Shown one piece after another: positions 38,371 to 47,699 of a stretch of 51,592 nucleotides of DNA. Location of the stretch: the IMG/VR virus record IMGVR_UViG_3300031456_000215, positions 1 through 51,592 of that record, one strand, 5' to 3'. The translations under genes and the position numbers were made by a program. Within the stretch, counting starts at the first letter, position 1; every line of letters starts with the position of its first letter. The notes under the pieces are model-generated. The model saw only the letters and a program-made list of their open reading frames with translations. It did no database searches and was not told where the DNA came from. Source of the stretch: a virus.

Positions 38371-39420
38371 ATGGTCGTTTCCTATCCCGGTTACCGCGAT
38401 CCCGGTGTGCTGGTCCAGGCGAACGCGTTCGCCGCCACCTCGATCGAACTCCTCCTTGACCAGCTCGTGCTCCCCGCCCTGTTCGACCGCCAGGCCGAAG
38501 CCGAATTCGTCGGCAACATGGGCGACACCATCAACGTCAAGCGCCCCAGCTGGATTGTCGGCAAGGACCCCCTGCCGATGCGCAAGGACCGCTCCGCGTA
38601 CCCCACGGGTGCGGTCAACGCCTCCGGTTCCGCGGTCGGCTACCTCGACTCGAAGCTGAACGAATACACCATCCCTGTCAAGATCGACAAGGATCTGTAC
38701 AGCTCGATGAAGCTGACAGACGAGATGCTCCGTCTCGACATCATCTCCTATGGGGCGCAGGTACTCACCCCGCAGACGCGGGCCATCGCCGAAAAATACG
38801 AGTCCATTGTGGCTACGGCGATGCGGACCAGCTTCCAGGTCTACGACTACGCGGACACGGCCGGTACCGGCGTCGTCTCGATCGGCGGCGACGACCTGGA
38901 GACCGCCTCGGCCAAGATCCGCGGCCTGATCCTGATCATGAGGAAGACCCTCAACGACCGCAACGTCCCGGCGGGTGGCCGTCACCTGCTCATCGGCTCC
39001 GCGGTCGAAAGCGTGCTGCTCCAGGACCCGAACCTGATCCGCGCGGACTGGGCGGGCGACGCGAACGCGCTGCGCAACGCCAGCATTGGCCGCATCTACG
39101 GCTTCAACGTCGTGACCGTGGCGACGATCGGTGAGGACGAGGTCTTCGCGTTCCACCCCTCCGCGCTCCGCCTCATCTCGATGGCCCCGGCCGTCCCCCT
39201 CGGCGTCGCCTTCGCCTCTTCCCTTGGCGCGCACGGCCTCGCGCTGCGGATGATCCGCGACTACGACTACGCGTGGGCCCAGGACCGCAGCCTTCTGAAT
39301 GTCTACTTCGGATTCGGTGAGGTCAAGGACTACGCCACCGCGATCGAGCAGACCGCGGCCGACGAGACCAAGCTGCGCCAGTACCGCGGTCTCAAGGCCA
39401 CGGTCGACTTCACGGCGTAG
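38371..39420 (+). CDS. Major capsid protein
   Basis: A 349-residue capsid protein of the P22-coat/gp5-like HK97-fold group, as found in many actinophages. Its start is ATSIELLLDQLVLPALFDRQ, followed by NMGDTINVKRPSW, typical of the N-arm. A central segment reads PAGGRHLLIGSAVESVLLQD and an end segment reads GLALRMIRDYDY. It lies between scaffold and connector. The ATG at 38371 has GAAGGA upstream. Confidence 0.9.
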   Translation: MVVSYPGYRDPGVLVQANAFAATSIELLLDQLVLPALFDRQAEAEFVGNMGDTINVKRPSWIVGKDPLPMRKDRSAYPTGAVNASGSAVGYLDSKLNEYTIPVKIDKDLYSSMKLTDEMLRLDIISYGAQVLTPQTRAIAEKYESIVATAMRTSFQVYDYADTAGTGVVSIGGDDLETASAKIRGLILIMRKTLNDRNVPAGGRHLLIGSAVESVLLQDPNLIRADWAGDANALRNASIGRIYGFNVVTVATIGEDEVFAFHPSALRLISMAPAVPLGVAFASSLGAHGLALRMIRDYDYAWAQDRSLLNVYFGFGEVKDYATAIEQTAADETKLRQYRGLKATVDFTA

Positions 39421-39423
39421 CCG

Positions 39424-39855
39424 ATGGCGTTCGCAACCGCTGACGAGCTGGCCGCCCGACTCGGTCTCACCCTCACCCCTGGTGAGATCGAGCGGGCCGG
39501 GGCCCTCCTGGTCGACGTGTCGGCCCTGATGCTGATCGAGCTGGGCTGGTCGACCGAACCCGAAGAGCTGGAAGAGCCCCGTTGGCCGCTGCTGCGGCTC
39601 GTCGCCCTCCAGGTCGCGGGCCGCTGGTGGACCAACCCCAACGCGATTGCCTCCGAGGTCATCGGCGACTACTCCTACCGCCTCGACCGGTCGCAGATGA
39701 CGGGCCTCGATTTCAACGAGGCCGAACGCAAACTCCTGCAACGCATCTCGGGACGCGGAGTGATCACCTCCGTCCGCGTCGCGGGCGGCATCGGCCCCGC
39801 CGACTCCATCGAATGGTCGGAGTTCATCGCGCCGGGCTGGAGCGGCTACCGATGA
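39424..39855 (+). CDS. Head-tail connector (adaptor) protein
   Basis: The first gene after the capsid. The product is 143 residues, with an N-terminal helical bundle typical of gp15/gp6-type adaptors (FATADELAARLGLTLTPGE, PLLRLVALQVAGRWWTNPN) and a GDYSYRLDRS strand. It binds beneath the portal. The stop overlaps the next start. Confidence 0.8.
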   Translation: MAFATADELAARLGLTLTPGEIERAGALLVDVSALMLIELGWSTEPEELEEPRWPLLRLVALQVAGRWWTNPNAIASEVIGDYSYRLDRSQMTGLDFNEAERKLLQRISGRGVITSVRVAGGIGPADSIEWSEFIAPGWSGYR

Positions 39856-40187
39856 AGGCCACCCCTGGCGTGATGTGCCATGACATCGCGATCCGCCGCG
39901 CCGTGGCGGGCACCGACCCCTACGGCAACCCCGTCAGTACCTTCGCGCCTGCCGTCGTCTACAGGGGCCGGGCCTGGATGACCGCCGCCCGCGAGGAGGA
40001 CAAGTTCAGGGATACCACGGTCGAAACCTGGTGGGTGATCCTCCCGCCCGAAGCCCATCTCACCCCGCGCGACCGGATCGAGCACGAGGGCCGCAGTTAC
40101 GACGTGGAAGCCGTCATGCCCCGCCTGGCGTTCGGGGCCGTCCATCACCTCACGGTCCGTATGAGCTATGTGGAGGGATACACCTGA
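39852..40187 (+). CDS. Head closure (stopper) protein
   Basis: The 111-residue protein has the beta-barrel pattern of SPP1 gp16-like stoppers: IRRAVAGTDPYGNPV, VVYRGRAWMTA, a central LTPRDRIEHEGRSYDVEAV and LTVRMSYVEG at the end. Order and size support the call. ATGA-type overlap couples it on both sides. Confidence 0.78.
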   Translation: MKATPGVMCHDIAIRRAVAGTDPYGNPVSTFAPAVVYRGRAWMTAAREEDKFRDTTVETWWVILPPEAHLTPRDRIEHEGRSYDVEAVMPRLAFGAVHHLTVRMSYVEGYT

Positions 40188-40504
40188 TGGCCCGCGTCAT
40201 CGTCCACCAGGCCGCCATCCGGCGTTTCCTGTTCTCCGAGGCCGTGTACGGCCTCCTGGCCGACCACATGGACCGGGTCCTCGTCGCCTGCCAGAGCACA
40301 GCCCCGACCGGCAAGACCGGCCGCTACAAGCGCTCGTTCTTCATGGAGCGCAGCGGGTTCCGCCACCCCCGGAGCACCGGACCGGCCGCGGCCATGCTCG
40401 TCGGCTCCACGGACCCGGCTGCCGCACACATCGAGTGGGGCACGCGCAACGGCCGGGCGCATCACACGATGGCCGCCGCGTTCTGGTCGAGCGCGCGCCC
40501 ATGA
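40187..40504 (+). CDS. Tail completion protein, HK97 gp10-like
   Basis: The 105-residue protein is helical at the start (IVHQAAIRRFLFSEAVYGLL) and carries the characteristic APTGKTGRYKRSF, AAHIEWGTRNGRAHHTM and AAAFW pattern of neck/tail-completion proteins. It lies in the conserved order between stopper and terminator. Confidence 0.78.
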   Translation: MARVIVHQAAIRRFLFSEAVYGLLADHMDRVLVACQSTAPTGKTGRYKRSFFMERSGFRHPRSTGPAAAMLVGSTDPAAAHIEWGTRNGRAHHTMAAAFWSSARP

Positions 40505-40929
40505 GCACACTCACCCCGCCCCAATGGGGCGACGCCGAGTTGTCGGTCCTGGACTACCTCTCCCGCCGCATGACCCCCTGGTCCGGGTCGACCGATTTCC
40601 CCGAGGCCACCCCCGCCACCCCGCATCTGGTGGTGCGCCGCTACGGCGGCAACTACCGGCCCCCCGCGATCGACTATGCGCGCTGCTCGATCGAGACGTG
40701 GTGTGCCAGCCGGTTCGACGGCCAGGCCGCCCTCCAGGAAGCGCTCGGACACCTCCTCGTCGGCGGCCACAACGACACCACCCCCCGCACCTCCGCGGGC
40801 GGGGTCAGGCTCCCGCGGATCACGAAGTGCTTCGTGGAGAGCGGCCCCCAGTTCTTCCCCGACCGCGTCAGCGACTGTCCACGGTGGATATCCACGGTGG
40901 CGGTGTACCTGCGTTCGCTCGACGGCTGA
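40501..40929 (+). CDS. Tail terminator protein
   Basis: The 142-residue product occupies the tail-terminator position just before the major tail protein. It has an early helix (AELSVLDYLSRRM), strands in the middle (HLVVRRYGGNYRPPAID) and a QAALQEALGHLL helix. It ends the tail tube and joins head to tail. Assignment rests on order and general fold. Confidence 0.7.
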   Translation: MSTLTPPQWGDAELSVLDYLSRRMTPWSGSTDFPEATPATPHLVVRRYGGNYRPPAIDYARCSIETWCASRFDGQAALQEALGHLLVGGHNDTTPRTSAGGVRLPRITKCFVESGPQFFPDRVSDCPRWISTVAVYLRSLDG

Positions 40930-40982
40930 CCAGCCCGAGCACCCCTTACCCTCTCGCCTCACCCCTCAGAGGTAGCCCCAAC

Positions 40983-41630
40983 ATGCCGTACGAATTCAAT
41001 AACTCCGCCGTCCGCGTCGCGACTTCCGGCGCGTTCTACTACTGCGAGGACGACTTGGGGGTCATCTACCCCACGGTCAAGGCCCAGCTCGAAGACCCCG
41101 CCATCGACATCGACACCATCACCGCCGCGACGTTCCTCCAGTGCGGGCTCCTCTCAGAGGACGCGATCGAGCACGAGATGGCCGACGAGACCGAGGACAT
41201 CACGAGCTGGCAGCGCGGCGTGGTCCGCACGCTCATCACCTCGCGCGCCGCCAGTTTCACGCTCTCCAGTCTGGAGACCAACAGGCCCAGCCTGGAGCTG
41301 TTCTACGGCGCGATCATGTCGCTGCCTTCGGCCGGTGTCGGCCGGATCGGCGTCCAGTCGAGCGTCGCCCGCAAGAAGATGATCGCCATCGTGGAATTCA
41401 TCGACGGCACCTTGGCAGACGGGATCACCCCCAAGCGCTTCCGCATCATCATGCCCAGCGCCCAGGTGACCGAACTGGAGTCTCCTAGCTTCACCTCAGC
41501 TACGGCGGTGGCCTGGGGCTTCACCATCCAGGCCCTCGGCGGCAGCGGTGACCTGCTCACCCTCATCACCAACGACCCGATCGTCACGGGCGCGGCCACG
41601 GCCATCACGTCGGTCATCGAAGCCGAGTAG
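40983..41630 (+). CDS. Major tail protein
   Basis: A 215-residue tail-tube protein: MPYEFNNSAVRVATSGAFYY at the start, beta-strand segments around ARKKMIAIVEFIDG, and a C-terminus with TSATAVAWGFTIQALG. It follows the tail terminator and precedes the assembly chaperones, the standard siphovirus order. ATG at 40983 follows AGAGGTA. Confidence 0.85.
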   Translation: MPYEFNNSAVRVATSGAFYYCEDDLGVIYPTVKAQLEDPAIDIDTITAATFLQCGLLSEDAIEHEMADETEDITSWQRGVVRTLITSRAASFTLSSLETNRPSLELFYGAIMSLPSAGVGRIGVQSSVARKKMIAIVEFIDGTLADGITPKRFRIIMPSAQVTELESPSFTSATAVAWGFTIQALGGSGDLLTLITNDPIVTGAATAITSVIEAE

Positions 41631-41690
41631 CCGCCCCGCTTCGGTCGCCCTCCCCTCGCTTGACACCTCTTCTAAAAGGAGCACCCCTTC

Positions 41691-42023
41691 ATGCCCAAGA
41701 CCGCCGCCGACGTGCCCGCTGTGCCCGAGCTGCCCACGTACGAGATCGAGACCCTCCGCCAGGGCGGCACCGGCCGCCCGATCCGCCTCAAGGCAGGCGA
41801 AGGGACCTTCGAGATCCCGCCCGTGGAGCTGTGGCCGGACGAGGCCCTTGAAGCGCTTCCCGACCAGGGCGAGAACCTCAGCCCGAAGGTGATCGTCGGC
41901 CTGGCCCGCGGCCTGCTCGGCGCGGAGTACGCCGCGTTCCGCGAGGCCGGAGGCCGGGCGATGGACATCATGTCCGCGCTCAACGCCGACGCTGCCGCGC
42001 AGGGGCTTGACCTGGGGGAATGA
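41691..42023 (+). CDS. Tail assembly chaperone, first frame
   Basis: The 110-residue product lies before the tape-measure gene. It has a short beta domain (RPIRLKAGEGTFEIPPVELW) and a helical end (RGLLGAEYAAFREAGGRAMD). The last codons CTG GGG GAA TGA contain a run of five G that allows -1 slippage into the next frame, the usual route to a G-GT fusion. ATG follows AAAAGGAG. Confidence 0.8.
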   Translation: MPKTAADVPAVPELPTYEIETLRQGGTGRPIRLKAGEGTFEIPPVELWPDEALEALPDQGENLSPKVIVGLARGLLGAEYAAFREAGGRAMDIMSALNADAAAQGLDLGE

Positions 42024-42433
42024 TCGGGCTCGCAGCCCTCCTGCGAGCCCATACCGCCGACATCGACGCGGACATGCTCTCCCACTACGGGATCGACATC
42101 GCCGACCTCGGCTCCCCGCGTCTGCCCTGGGCGCGCTTCCGCGCCCTGCTGCTGCGCCTGCCCGCGCATTCCCGGTCGCTGCGGGCGATCGGCCATCGCG
42201 TCGACCACTGGGACGAGCCCACGCACCTCGCCGCCGCCCAGCTCGACACCACGCGCCAGACGAATTTCCTGCTCGGCGCGCTGCTCACCGCCCACGGGGC
42301 CAAGAAGAACCCCGTCCCCAAGCCCGAGCCGATCCCCAGGCCCGGCGCGGACTCCTCGAAGTCGAAGCGCCGCAAGGGCTTCAGGCATCTCTTTGAAACC
42401 TACGGCACGCATGTGAGGTCATCTGGTGGCTAG
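42020..42433 (+). CDS. Tail assembly chaperone, second frame (-1 frameshift extension)
   Basis: The 137-residue ORF overlaps the first chaperone by four bases in the -1 frame. It can be made from its own ATG or as a fusion after slippage on the G run at 42014-42018. It is helical (RFRALLLRLPAHSRSLRAIG, LDTTRQTNFLLGALLT) with a lysine-rich tail, like T-domain proteins that recruit the tube protein. The tape-measure start overlaps its end. Confidence 0.75.
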   Translation: MIGLAALLRAHTADIDADMLSHYGIDIADLGSPRLPWARFRALLLRLPAHSRSLRAIGHRVDHWDEPTHLAAAQLDTTRQTNFLLGALLTAHGAKKNPVPKPEPIPRPGADSSKSKRRKGFRHLFETYGTHVRSSGG

Positions 42434-45400
42434 CGGCGGCGGCGCGAAATTCGCGACCGGCTTTGTCGAACTGTCGATCCTGGACAGTTCGATGGTCAAG
42501 CGCGCCCACCAGATGACCGCGCAAGTCGCCGGGTCGATCGAATCGCAGATCAACTCGAAACTGGCGAAGTCCTTCGACCACATCGGGAACCGACTCCAGT
42601 CGCTCGGCTTCGAGGCGTCAATAGCGTTCGCAGGCGTGTCATTGGTTGTCGGCAACATTGTCGCCGACGGCTGGGAAATGGCTAAAAGCGTCTCCTCGGC
42701 TCGGAACATCTTCCACCAGTTCGGTATGGAAGCCAATGAGGCGACCGCATTTGTCGATGAACTGTACGACAAGTCGAATGCGTGGGGCACCAGCTTTAAC
42801 ACCATGCTCGAATCGAGCATTAAGCTCTGGCCCGCCTTCGGCGGCAACGTCGATGAGATCCGCTATGCCATGGAGGGCTTGTACAACATCACCGGCAAGT
42901 ACCACCTCTCGGCGGAGGCGGTCAACGGTGTGATGCGGGCGTTTGTGCAGATCAGCCAGAAGGGGAAGATCCAGGCTGAGGAAATGCTCCAGATCAGTGA
43001 GTGGGGTGTGGACTCCTGGGGGCTCTTCTCCCGCGCCCTCGGAATCTCGACTGAGGAACTCAGGCTCATGTCGCAGTCCGGGAAGCTCCTCGCCGAAGAC
43101 GTACTCCCGAAAATCTACGACTACCTGAACCAGAATCCTGAGTTCGCGGGCATGGCGGTCGCGCAGACCGCGACATTGTCCGGCCAATTGCAGATTCTCT
43201 CAAACCGGCTGGCGATGCTGTTCGGCGGTCCACTCGCGGACAACAACGACGCCCTAGTCGCGGCGTTCAAGAACCTGAACATCGCCATCGAGAAACTCAA
43301 TGACTCGGGGTTTGTCTCCGAATTCCTCATCCCCATCATCAACGCCTTCGCGAAATTCACTGCATGGCTCGCGACTGTCGACGGCGGGACCCTCGCCATG
43401 ATCGCCGGTTTCGTCGCCTTGGCCGCCGTCATCGGGCCCCTCCTCGTCATCCTCGGGTCGGTCTTCGACCATGTGGGCGAAGGCGTGGGCGCTTTGACGC
43501 GCTTCAATAACCGCATCGGCGAGACCGCGAAGAGCGTAGGCGGCGGCGCGGTGAAGGCGTTCCGCTACTTCCGAGGCGTCGTCCAGAACACGGGCACGTC
43601 AATCGGGCCGTTCGCGCAGCTCGTGAACCGGGTCGGCCGAGCCGTCATCAACCTGGGCACCAACCTCCTGTACCCGCGCTCCACCCTGCGGTCCCTCACC
43701 GACCAGATCAAGCGCGCTGCAACGAATGTCGCCACCTTCGGCCGAGCCGTGGGCACCGGCATCGTCCGGGCCGTGAGAGCGGTCCCCGGCGCTCTGGTGA
43801 CCGCGGTCAATGCGGTCTCCCGGTTCGGCACCGGCATCGTCAACTCGGTCCACAGGGCACAAGCGACGCTCCTGGACTTCGCCAACAACACCGGGGCGTA
43901 CATGCGCCGCTTCGGCCAGGGCATCAAGACCGGGGCCGTCGCAGGCTTCCGGGCCCTCGTCTCGGGGGCGCGGAGCGTCCGCGACGCGATGGAGCGCGGC
44001 CTGATCCGCGCGGTCTCGGGGACGGCGGCAGCCATCAACCGGATGGGCGCGATCTGCACCCGCGTCGCCCGCGACGGCCTCAACGCGTTGGGCCGCAACG
44101 CGGGCCGCCTCGCCAAGGGCGGCCTGAACGCCCTCAAGTACGGCCTGATCGGCGCGGCCCTCTCCGCCGGGATGCTGCTCGCCTCCGGCGCGGCCATCGG
44201 GCCCGCGATCGAGGACGCCGGAAACCAGATCATCAGCGTCATTCAGGCGCTTCCCGCACTCGCGCAAGCGCTCGGCGCGCAACTGCCCGGATTGATCGCC
44301 GAGATCGTCGCGACCCTCGGCGAGATCTTCCCCGAACTCATCAGCGCCATCGAGACCGGCGCTCCGGCGATCCTCGGCGCGGTCGTCGCCGCCCTCCCGA
44401 TCCTCGCCAATGCCTTGGCCGCCTCCCTCCCGCAGCTCCTCACCCTCGCCGTGAACCTCATCCAGCAACTCGCGGACGGCCTCGCGGCGAACATGCCCGC
44501 CGCGATCGAGCAGTTCAAGACATTGTTCCCGGCGCTCATCGGTGCCGTCGTCACGGCCATCCCCGGCCTGATCACGGCGATCATCGGCCTCGTACCGCCC
44601 CTGCTGAACGCGCTCGTCGCCGCCATCCCCGTCATCGTGACCGGGTTCGTTGAACTGTTCCCGGCCCTGATCACCGCGATTCTCACCGCCCTGCCCTTGT
44701 TGATCGAGTCGATCATGACCGCGATCCCCATGCTGATCGAGAAGCTGGTGGAGGCCATCCCCACCATCATCGAAACCGTGATCTCGATGATCCCGGCGAT
44801 CATCGAAACCCTCATCCCGATGCTCCCCGAGATCGTCCTGGCGTTCCTGCTGCTCATCCCGCAACTGCTGATAGCGATCGTCAAGGCGATCCCCGACATT
44901 GTCACGGCCGTCATCAAGATGATTCCGCAGATCGCCGGGGCCCTGATCAAGGCGATCCCCGAAGCCGTCGATGCTTTCATGGAGCTGCTCCCCAAGATCA
45001 AGGACGCCTGGGCAGGCGCGTATGAGGAGTTCAAAGACCTCGGCCGCGAGCTGATCGAGAAGATCAAGGATGGCCTCTCGGCCGCCTGGGACTCGGTGTC
45101 CTCCTGGGTCTCCGACAAGGTCTCCTCGATCGACCTGAATCCTTTCTCCACTGTGGATGCTTCGGGCACGGTCAGCCTGTCCGCCGACACCTCGGCCGTG
45201 GACGCGGCGCTCGCCCCGCTCGCCTCCACGTTCAGCATGGCCGACGCCGCCTCTGCCGTCGCCGCCTTCGACGCGGCGGCGTTCTCCTCGGCCGCGACCT
45301 CCCTGGGCTCGTTCGAGGTCAACGCCTCAGCGTCGGTCCCGATGGTCGACGTGCGGGTCTACCTCGGCGACACCGAGTTGACCGACATCGTGCGCACCGA

Positions 45401-45455
45401 GATCCGCTACGCCGACGACCACGACCGCCGCCTTGCCGCGGCCGGTGCCCTCTAA
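42426..45455 (+). CDS. Tape measure protein
   Basis: At 1009 residues this is the longest gene. The N-terminus resembles the tape-measure domain (KSVSSARNIFHQFGMEAN, VNGVMRAFVQISQKGKIQAE, QISEWGVDSWGLFSRALGIS). A basic middle region follows. Residues ~600-855 form a long hydrophobic array of imperfect 11-residue repeats of the type xxIxxAIPxLI. The protein sets tail length and probably enters the cell membrane during DNA delivery. The GTG at 42426 overlaps the preceding gene by eight bases. Confidence 0.9.
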   Translation: MASGGGAKFATGFVELSILDSSMVKRAHQMTAQVAGSIESQINSKLAKSFDHIGNRLQSLGFEASIAFAGVSLVVGNIVADGWEMAKSVSSARNIFHQFGMEANEATAFVDELYDKSNAWGTSFNTMLESSIKLWPAFGGNVDEIRYAMEGLYNITGKYHLSAEAVNGVMRAFVQISQKGKIQAEEMLQISEWGVDSWGLFSRALGISTEELRLMSQSGKLLAEDVLPKIYDYLNQNPEFAGMAVAQTATLSGQLQILSNRLAMLFGGPLADNNDALVAAFKNLNIAIEKLNDSGFVSEFLIPIINAFAKFTAWLATVDGGTLAMIAGFVALAAVIGPLLVILGSVFDHVGEGVGALTRFNNRIGETAKSVGGGAVKAFRYFRGVVQNTGTSIGPFAQLVNRVGRAVINLGTNLLYPRSTLRSLTDQIKRAATNVATFGRAVGTGIVRAVRAVPGALVTAVNAVSRFGTGIVNSVHRAQATLLDFANNTGAYMRRFGQGIKTGAVAGFRALVSGARSVRDAMERGLIRAVSGTAAAINRMGAICTRVARDGLNALGRNAGRLAKGGLNALKYGLIGAALSAGMLLASGAAIGPAIEDAGNQIISVIQALPALAQALGAQLPGLIAEIVATLGEIFPELISAIETGAPAILGAVVAALPILANALAASLPQLLTLAVNLIQQLADGLAANMPAAIEQFKTLFPALIGAVVTAIPGLITAIIGLVPPLLNALVAAIPVIVTGFVELFPALITAILTALPLLIESIMTAIPMLIEKLVEAIPTIIETVISMIPAIIETLIPMLPEIVLAFLLLIPQLLIAIVKAIPDIVTAVIKMIPQIAGALIKAIPEAVDAFMELLPKIKDAWAGAYEEFKDLGRELIEKIKDGLSAAWDSVSSWVSDKVSSIDLNPFSTVDASGTVSLSADTSAVDAALAPLASTFSMADAASAVAAFDAAAFSSAATSLGSFEVNASASVPMVDVRVYLGDTELTDIVRTEIRYADDHDRRLAAAGAL

Positions 45456-45471
45456 CCCCCTGGAGCCCTTC

Positions 45472-46326
45472 GTGGATTTGGAGATCACCGTGGCCGCCGA
45501 CGCCACCCGGCGCGCGGCCCTCATCCACCTCGTCAACGCCCTCCCCGACACGCCCACGATCGCCCTCGCCTCCGTCGCGGACCTGTCCGAGTTCGCGCCC
45601 GACCTCGAAGTCACCCGCGCGGTGGGTTCGTACACCGTGGACACGGGCGGCGTGATCGTCATCGACTACACGCCGCCCCTGGGCGTCCCCGTCACCTACA
45701 CGGCGACAGCCGGAACCACCGTAGTCGCCTCCGCGACAACGGTAATCAGCCATGGCGAATATGTGTGGGTCAAGTCGAAGCGGTACTCCGATCAGCCCAT
45801 CGGGTTGCTGTTGAAGTCCGCACCGAGCTTCACCTTCAATTCGGAAACGAATGTCTTCTACGGACTCTCGGAGACAACGAAGGGACTCGGCTACGGACAA
45901 GCCGGTGTCCGGAGGCCCGGCCAGGTGGAGATGACGTTCTACTCCTGGACGTTCGAGGAAGCCTCCCGGCTTCGCAATCTCATCAGAGACAACCCCTTGT
46001 GTGTGCAATGGCCCGGTGTCGTTGACGAGGACATTCAGATAGCGCCCTGGTATCTGCTCCAGGACGTGTCCCGGACCGCGATCGGGCCACCCAGTCAAGG
46101 ACTGTTCGAGTGGACGTGGGTCTTGTCCCCGGTCCATGCGACCGAGGGCGTGTTCACCGCGAAGACCCCCACGTATAAGACCGTGCTCGCAGGCGGGTGG
46201 GATTCGTACGCGGACATGGAAGCCGACGAAGCGGTCATCACCTACACCCATGCGCAGATGGCCGCCGTAACCCACGGCGGGCCCCCGCTGCCCGAAGGCG
46301 AGAGCGGGGCGACGTTCATTGTCTGA
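45472..46326 (+). CDS. Distal tail protein
   Basis: The 284-residue product directly follows the tape measure, the standard place for the distal tail (Dit) protein. It has an N-terminal beta domain and a segment with VWVKSKRYSDQPIGLLLKSA, PGQVEMTFYSWTFEEASRLR and FEWTWVLSPVHATEG. It forms the hub ring linking tail tube and tip. GTG 45472 follows TGGAGCCC. Confidence 0.72.
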   Translation: MDLEITVAADATRRAALIHLVNALPDTPTIALASVADLSEFAPDLEVTRAVGSYTVDTGGVIVIDYTPPLGVPVTYTATAGTTVVASATTVISHGEYVWVKSKRYSDQPIGLLLKSAPSFTFNSETNVFYGLSETTKGLGYGQAGVRRPGQVEMTFYSWTFEEASRLRNLIRDNPLCVQWPGVVDEDIQIAPWYLLQDVSRTAIGPPSQGLFEWTWVLSPVHATEGVFTAKTPTYKTVLAGGWDSYADMEADEAVITYTHAQMAAVTHGGPPLPEGESGATFIV

Positions 46327-47455
46327 CCCCGCCTTCGCCGCCTGGATCGCTGGCACCCAGCTCGACCTGGAATTCTGGGCCACCGTCAGGGATCAGGGCA
46401 CGGTCGTCGCCGATCAAGTCCCCGTCTCCGGCGAACTCGTCTGGACCCGCCCCGAAGCGGTCGTCCGGACCGGTGACGTGGTGTTTTCCACGCTCAAGCC
46501 GAAATGGCTCGCGGCCGGGCTGGACCGCGGCTGGACCGCGGACCTGTGGGTCTCGGTCCGCCAGGGCAGCACCGTGTCCGAGGTCCAGCTGGGCCGCTAC
46601 CGTGCATTGTCGACTGAGTGGTACCCCGGCGCTCCGGCCGTCGCCGCGCAACTCGCCGACGAGATCACCCTCATCAATGACGCCCGCTTTTTCAAGCCCT
46701 ACACGGCACGCAAAGGCTGGACCTACTATGCGGCGATCCGCCGTGTGGCAACGACACTCGGCATTCCATCGTCAAGCGACGGGTACGCCACCATCGTTGA
46801 CGACACGCGGTGGGGCAGCATCCCGACAACGCTGATCCGCGCCCCGATCACGGTCGACCGGGAACGACTGGAGTTGTTCCAGATCCTCAATGAGCGCCTC
46901 CACACGCAGGTGTTCTTTTCCAGGACTGGACAACTGTTGTCCCGCATTGACCCCGCCTATTACTACCGGAAGTCAGCCAACCGGATCAAAGCCGATCACG
47001 CCCTTACTGATCCGGCCCTGTTCCGTGTCGAAGCCGTCAAGTTCGAGCGCGAGGGACAATCCAATGCGCTCGTTGTCCAGCCGGGCGAGACTGACGAAAC
47101 GTTCTGGTACTCATGGCGTCCGGTCCTCGGCGGCGACTACTACTACGGGCCGCGGTTCGGCAGTAAACCAGCGTTCTACTCCAGCGACTTGTTGGACACG
47201 AAGGCGCTCGCTGAGGCCGCCATTGATGCGATGTTGCCCGACTACGCCGACCCGGCCAAGACCTTGACGATCACGACGCCGCCGTGGTGGTGGATCGAGG
47301 CCGGTCAGGTCATCGCCCTCCCCGGCGCAGCCGCCACCCCGCCCCGTTACGTCATCGCCGCCCTCCGCCTCCCCCTCGGCCTGGGAGACATGACTATCGA
47401 CCTGGAGTCCATTGATGCCGAGCAGTACGAGGTCCCGGAGTACGGCGACGCTTAG
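46319..47455 (+). CDS. Tail-tip/baseplate hub protein
   Basis: The TTG start overlaps the Dit stop. The 378-residue protein resembles Tal-type hub proteins: an early SGELVWTRPEAVVRTGDVVF beta region, RYRALSTEWYPGAP, a middle KGWTYYAAIRRVATTLGIP helix and ITVDRERLELFQILNERL. It likely contacts the host surface. The assignment is by order and size. Confidence 0.68.
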   Translation: MSDPAFAAWIAGTQLDLEFWATVRDQGTVVADQVPVSGELVWTRPEAVVRTGDVVFSTLKPKWLAAGLDRGWTADLWVSVRQGSTVSEVQLGRYRALSTEWYPGAPAVAAQLADEITLINDARFFKPYTARKGWTYYAAIRRVATTLGIPSSSDGYATIVDDTRWGSIPTTLIRAPITVDRERLELFQILNERLHTQVFFSRTGQLLSRIDPAYYYRKSANRIKADHALTDPALFRVEAVKFEREGQSNALVVQPGETDETFWYSWRPVLGGDYYYGPRFGSKPAFYSSDLLDTKALAEAAIDAMLPDYADPAKTLTITTPPWWWIEAGQVIALPGAAATPPRYVIAALRLPLGLGDMTIDLESIDAEQYEVPEYGDA

Positions 47456-47699
47456 GCGTCGCGTCCTCCCGATCCGCCGCCGCCCCCGGCGGCCCTTCCC
47501 CCGGCCGCTGCAAGAGAACACGTACCGGTTCGCTCTCGCCGCCGCTCCGAGCGGCGGGTATGTGGAGCTGACCGTGACCGGCGAGAGCGACACCCTCACC
47601 GCCCGCGTCCCCGCCTACCTCGGCAGCCCCGGCACCCTGGCGGGCGCTCTGGTGCACTTCACCGAGACCTCCGTGCGCGTCGCCGGGTGGGTGGCCTGA
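47415..47699 (+). CDS. Small tail-associated protein, 94 aa
   Basis: ATG 47415 has GGAG at 7 nt and overlaps the hub gene by 41 bp. The first ~30 residues are arginine/proline-rich from the overlap. The core (YRFALAAAPSGGYVELTVTG, GTLAGALVHFTETSVRVAG) is beta-rich and credible. The next gene begins directly at its stop. Function unknown, probably minor tail. Confidence 0.5.
   Translation: MPSSTRSRSTATLRRRVLPIRRRPRRPFPRPLQENTYRFALAAAPSGGYVELTVTGESDTLTARVPAYLGSPGTLAGALVHFTETSVRVAGWVA

Noticed and set aside
37693-39741. Very long minus-strand frame (682 codons) opposite scaffold and capsid genes
   Set aside because: It is a shadow of high-GC third-position bias. Its residues are glycine/arginine/valine-rich without motifs, while the plus strand carries clear capsid genes.
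43599-44864. Minus-strand frame of 421 codons opposite the tape measure
   Set aside because: It is a repetitive aspartate/arginine/glutamine-rich shadow of the hydrophobic repeats.
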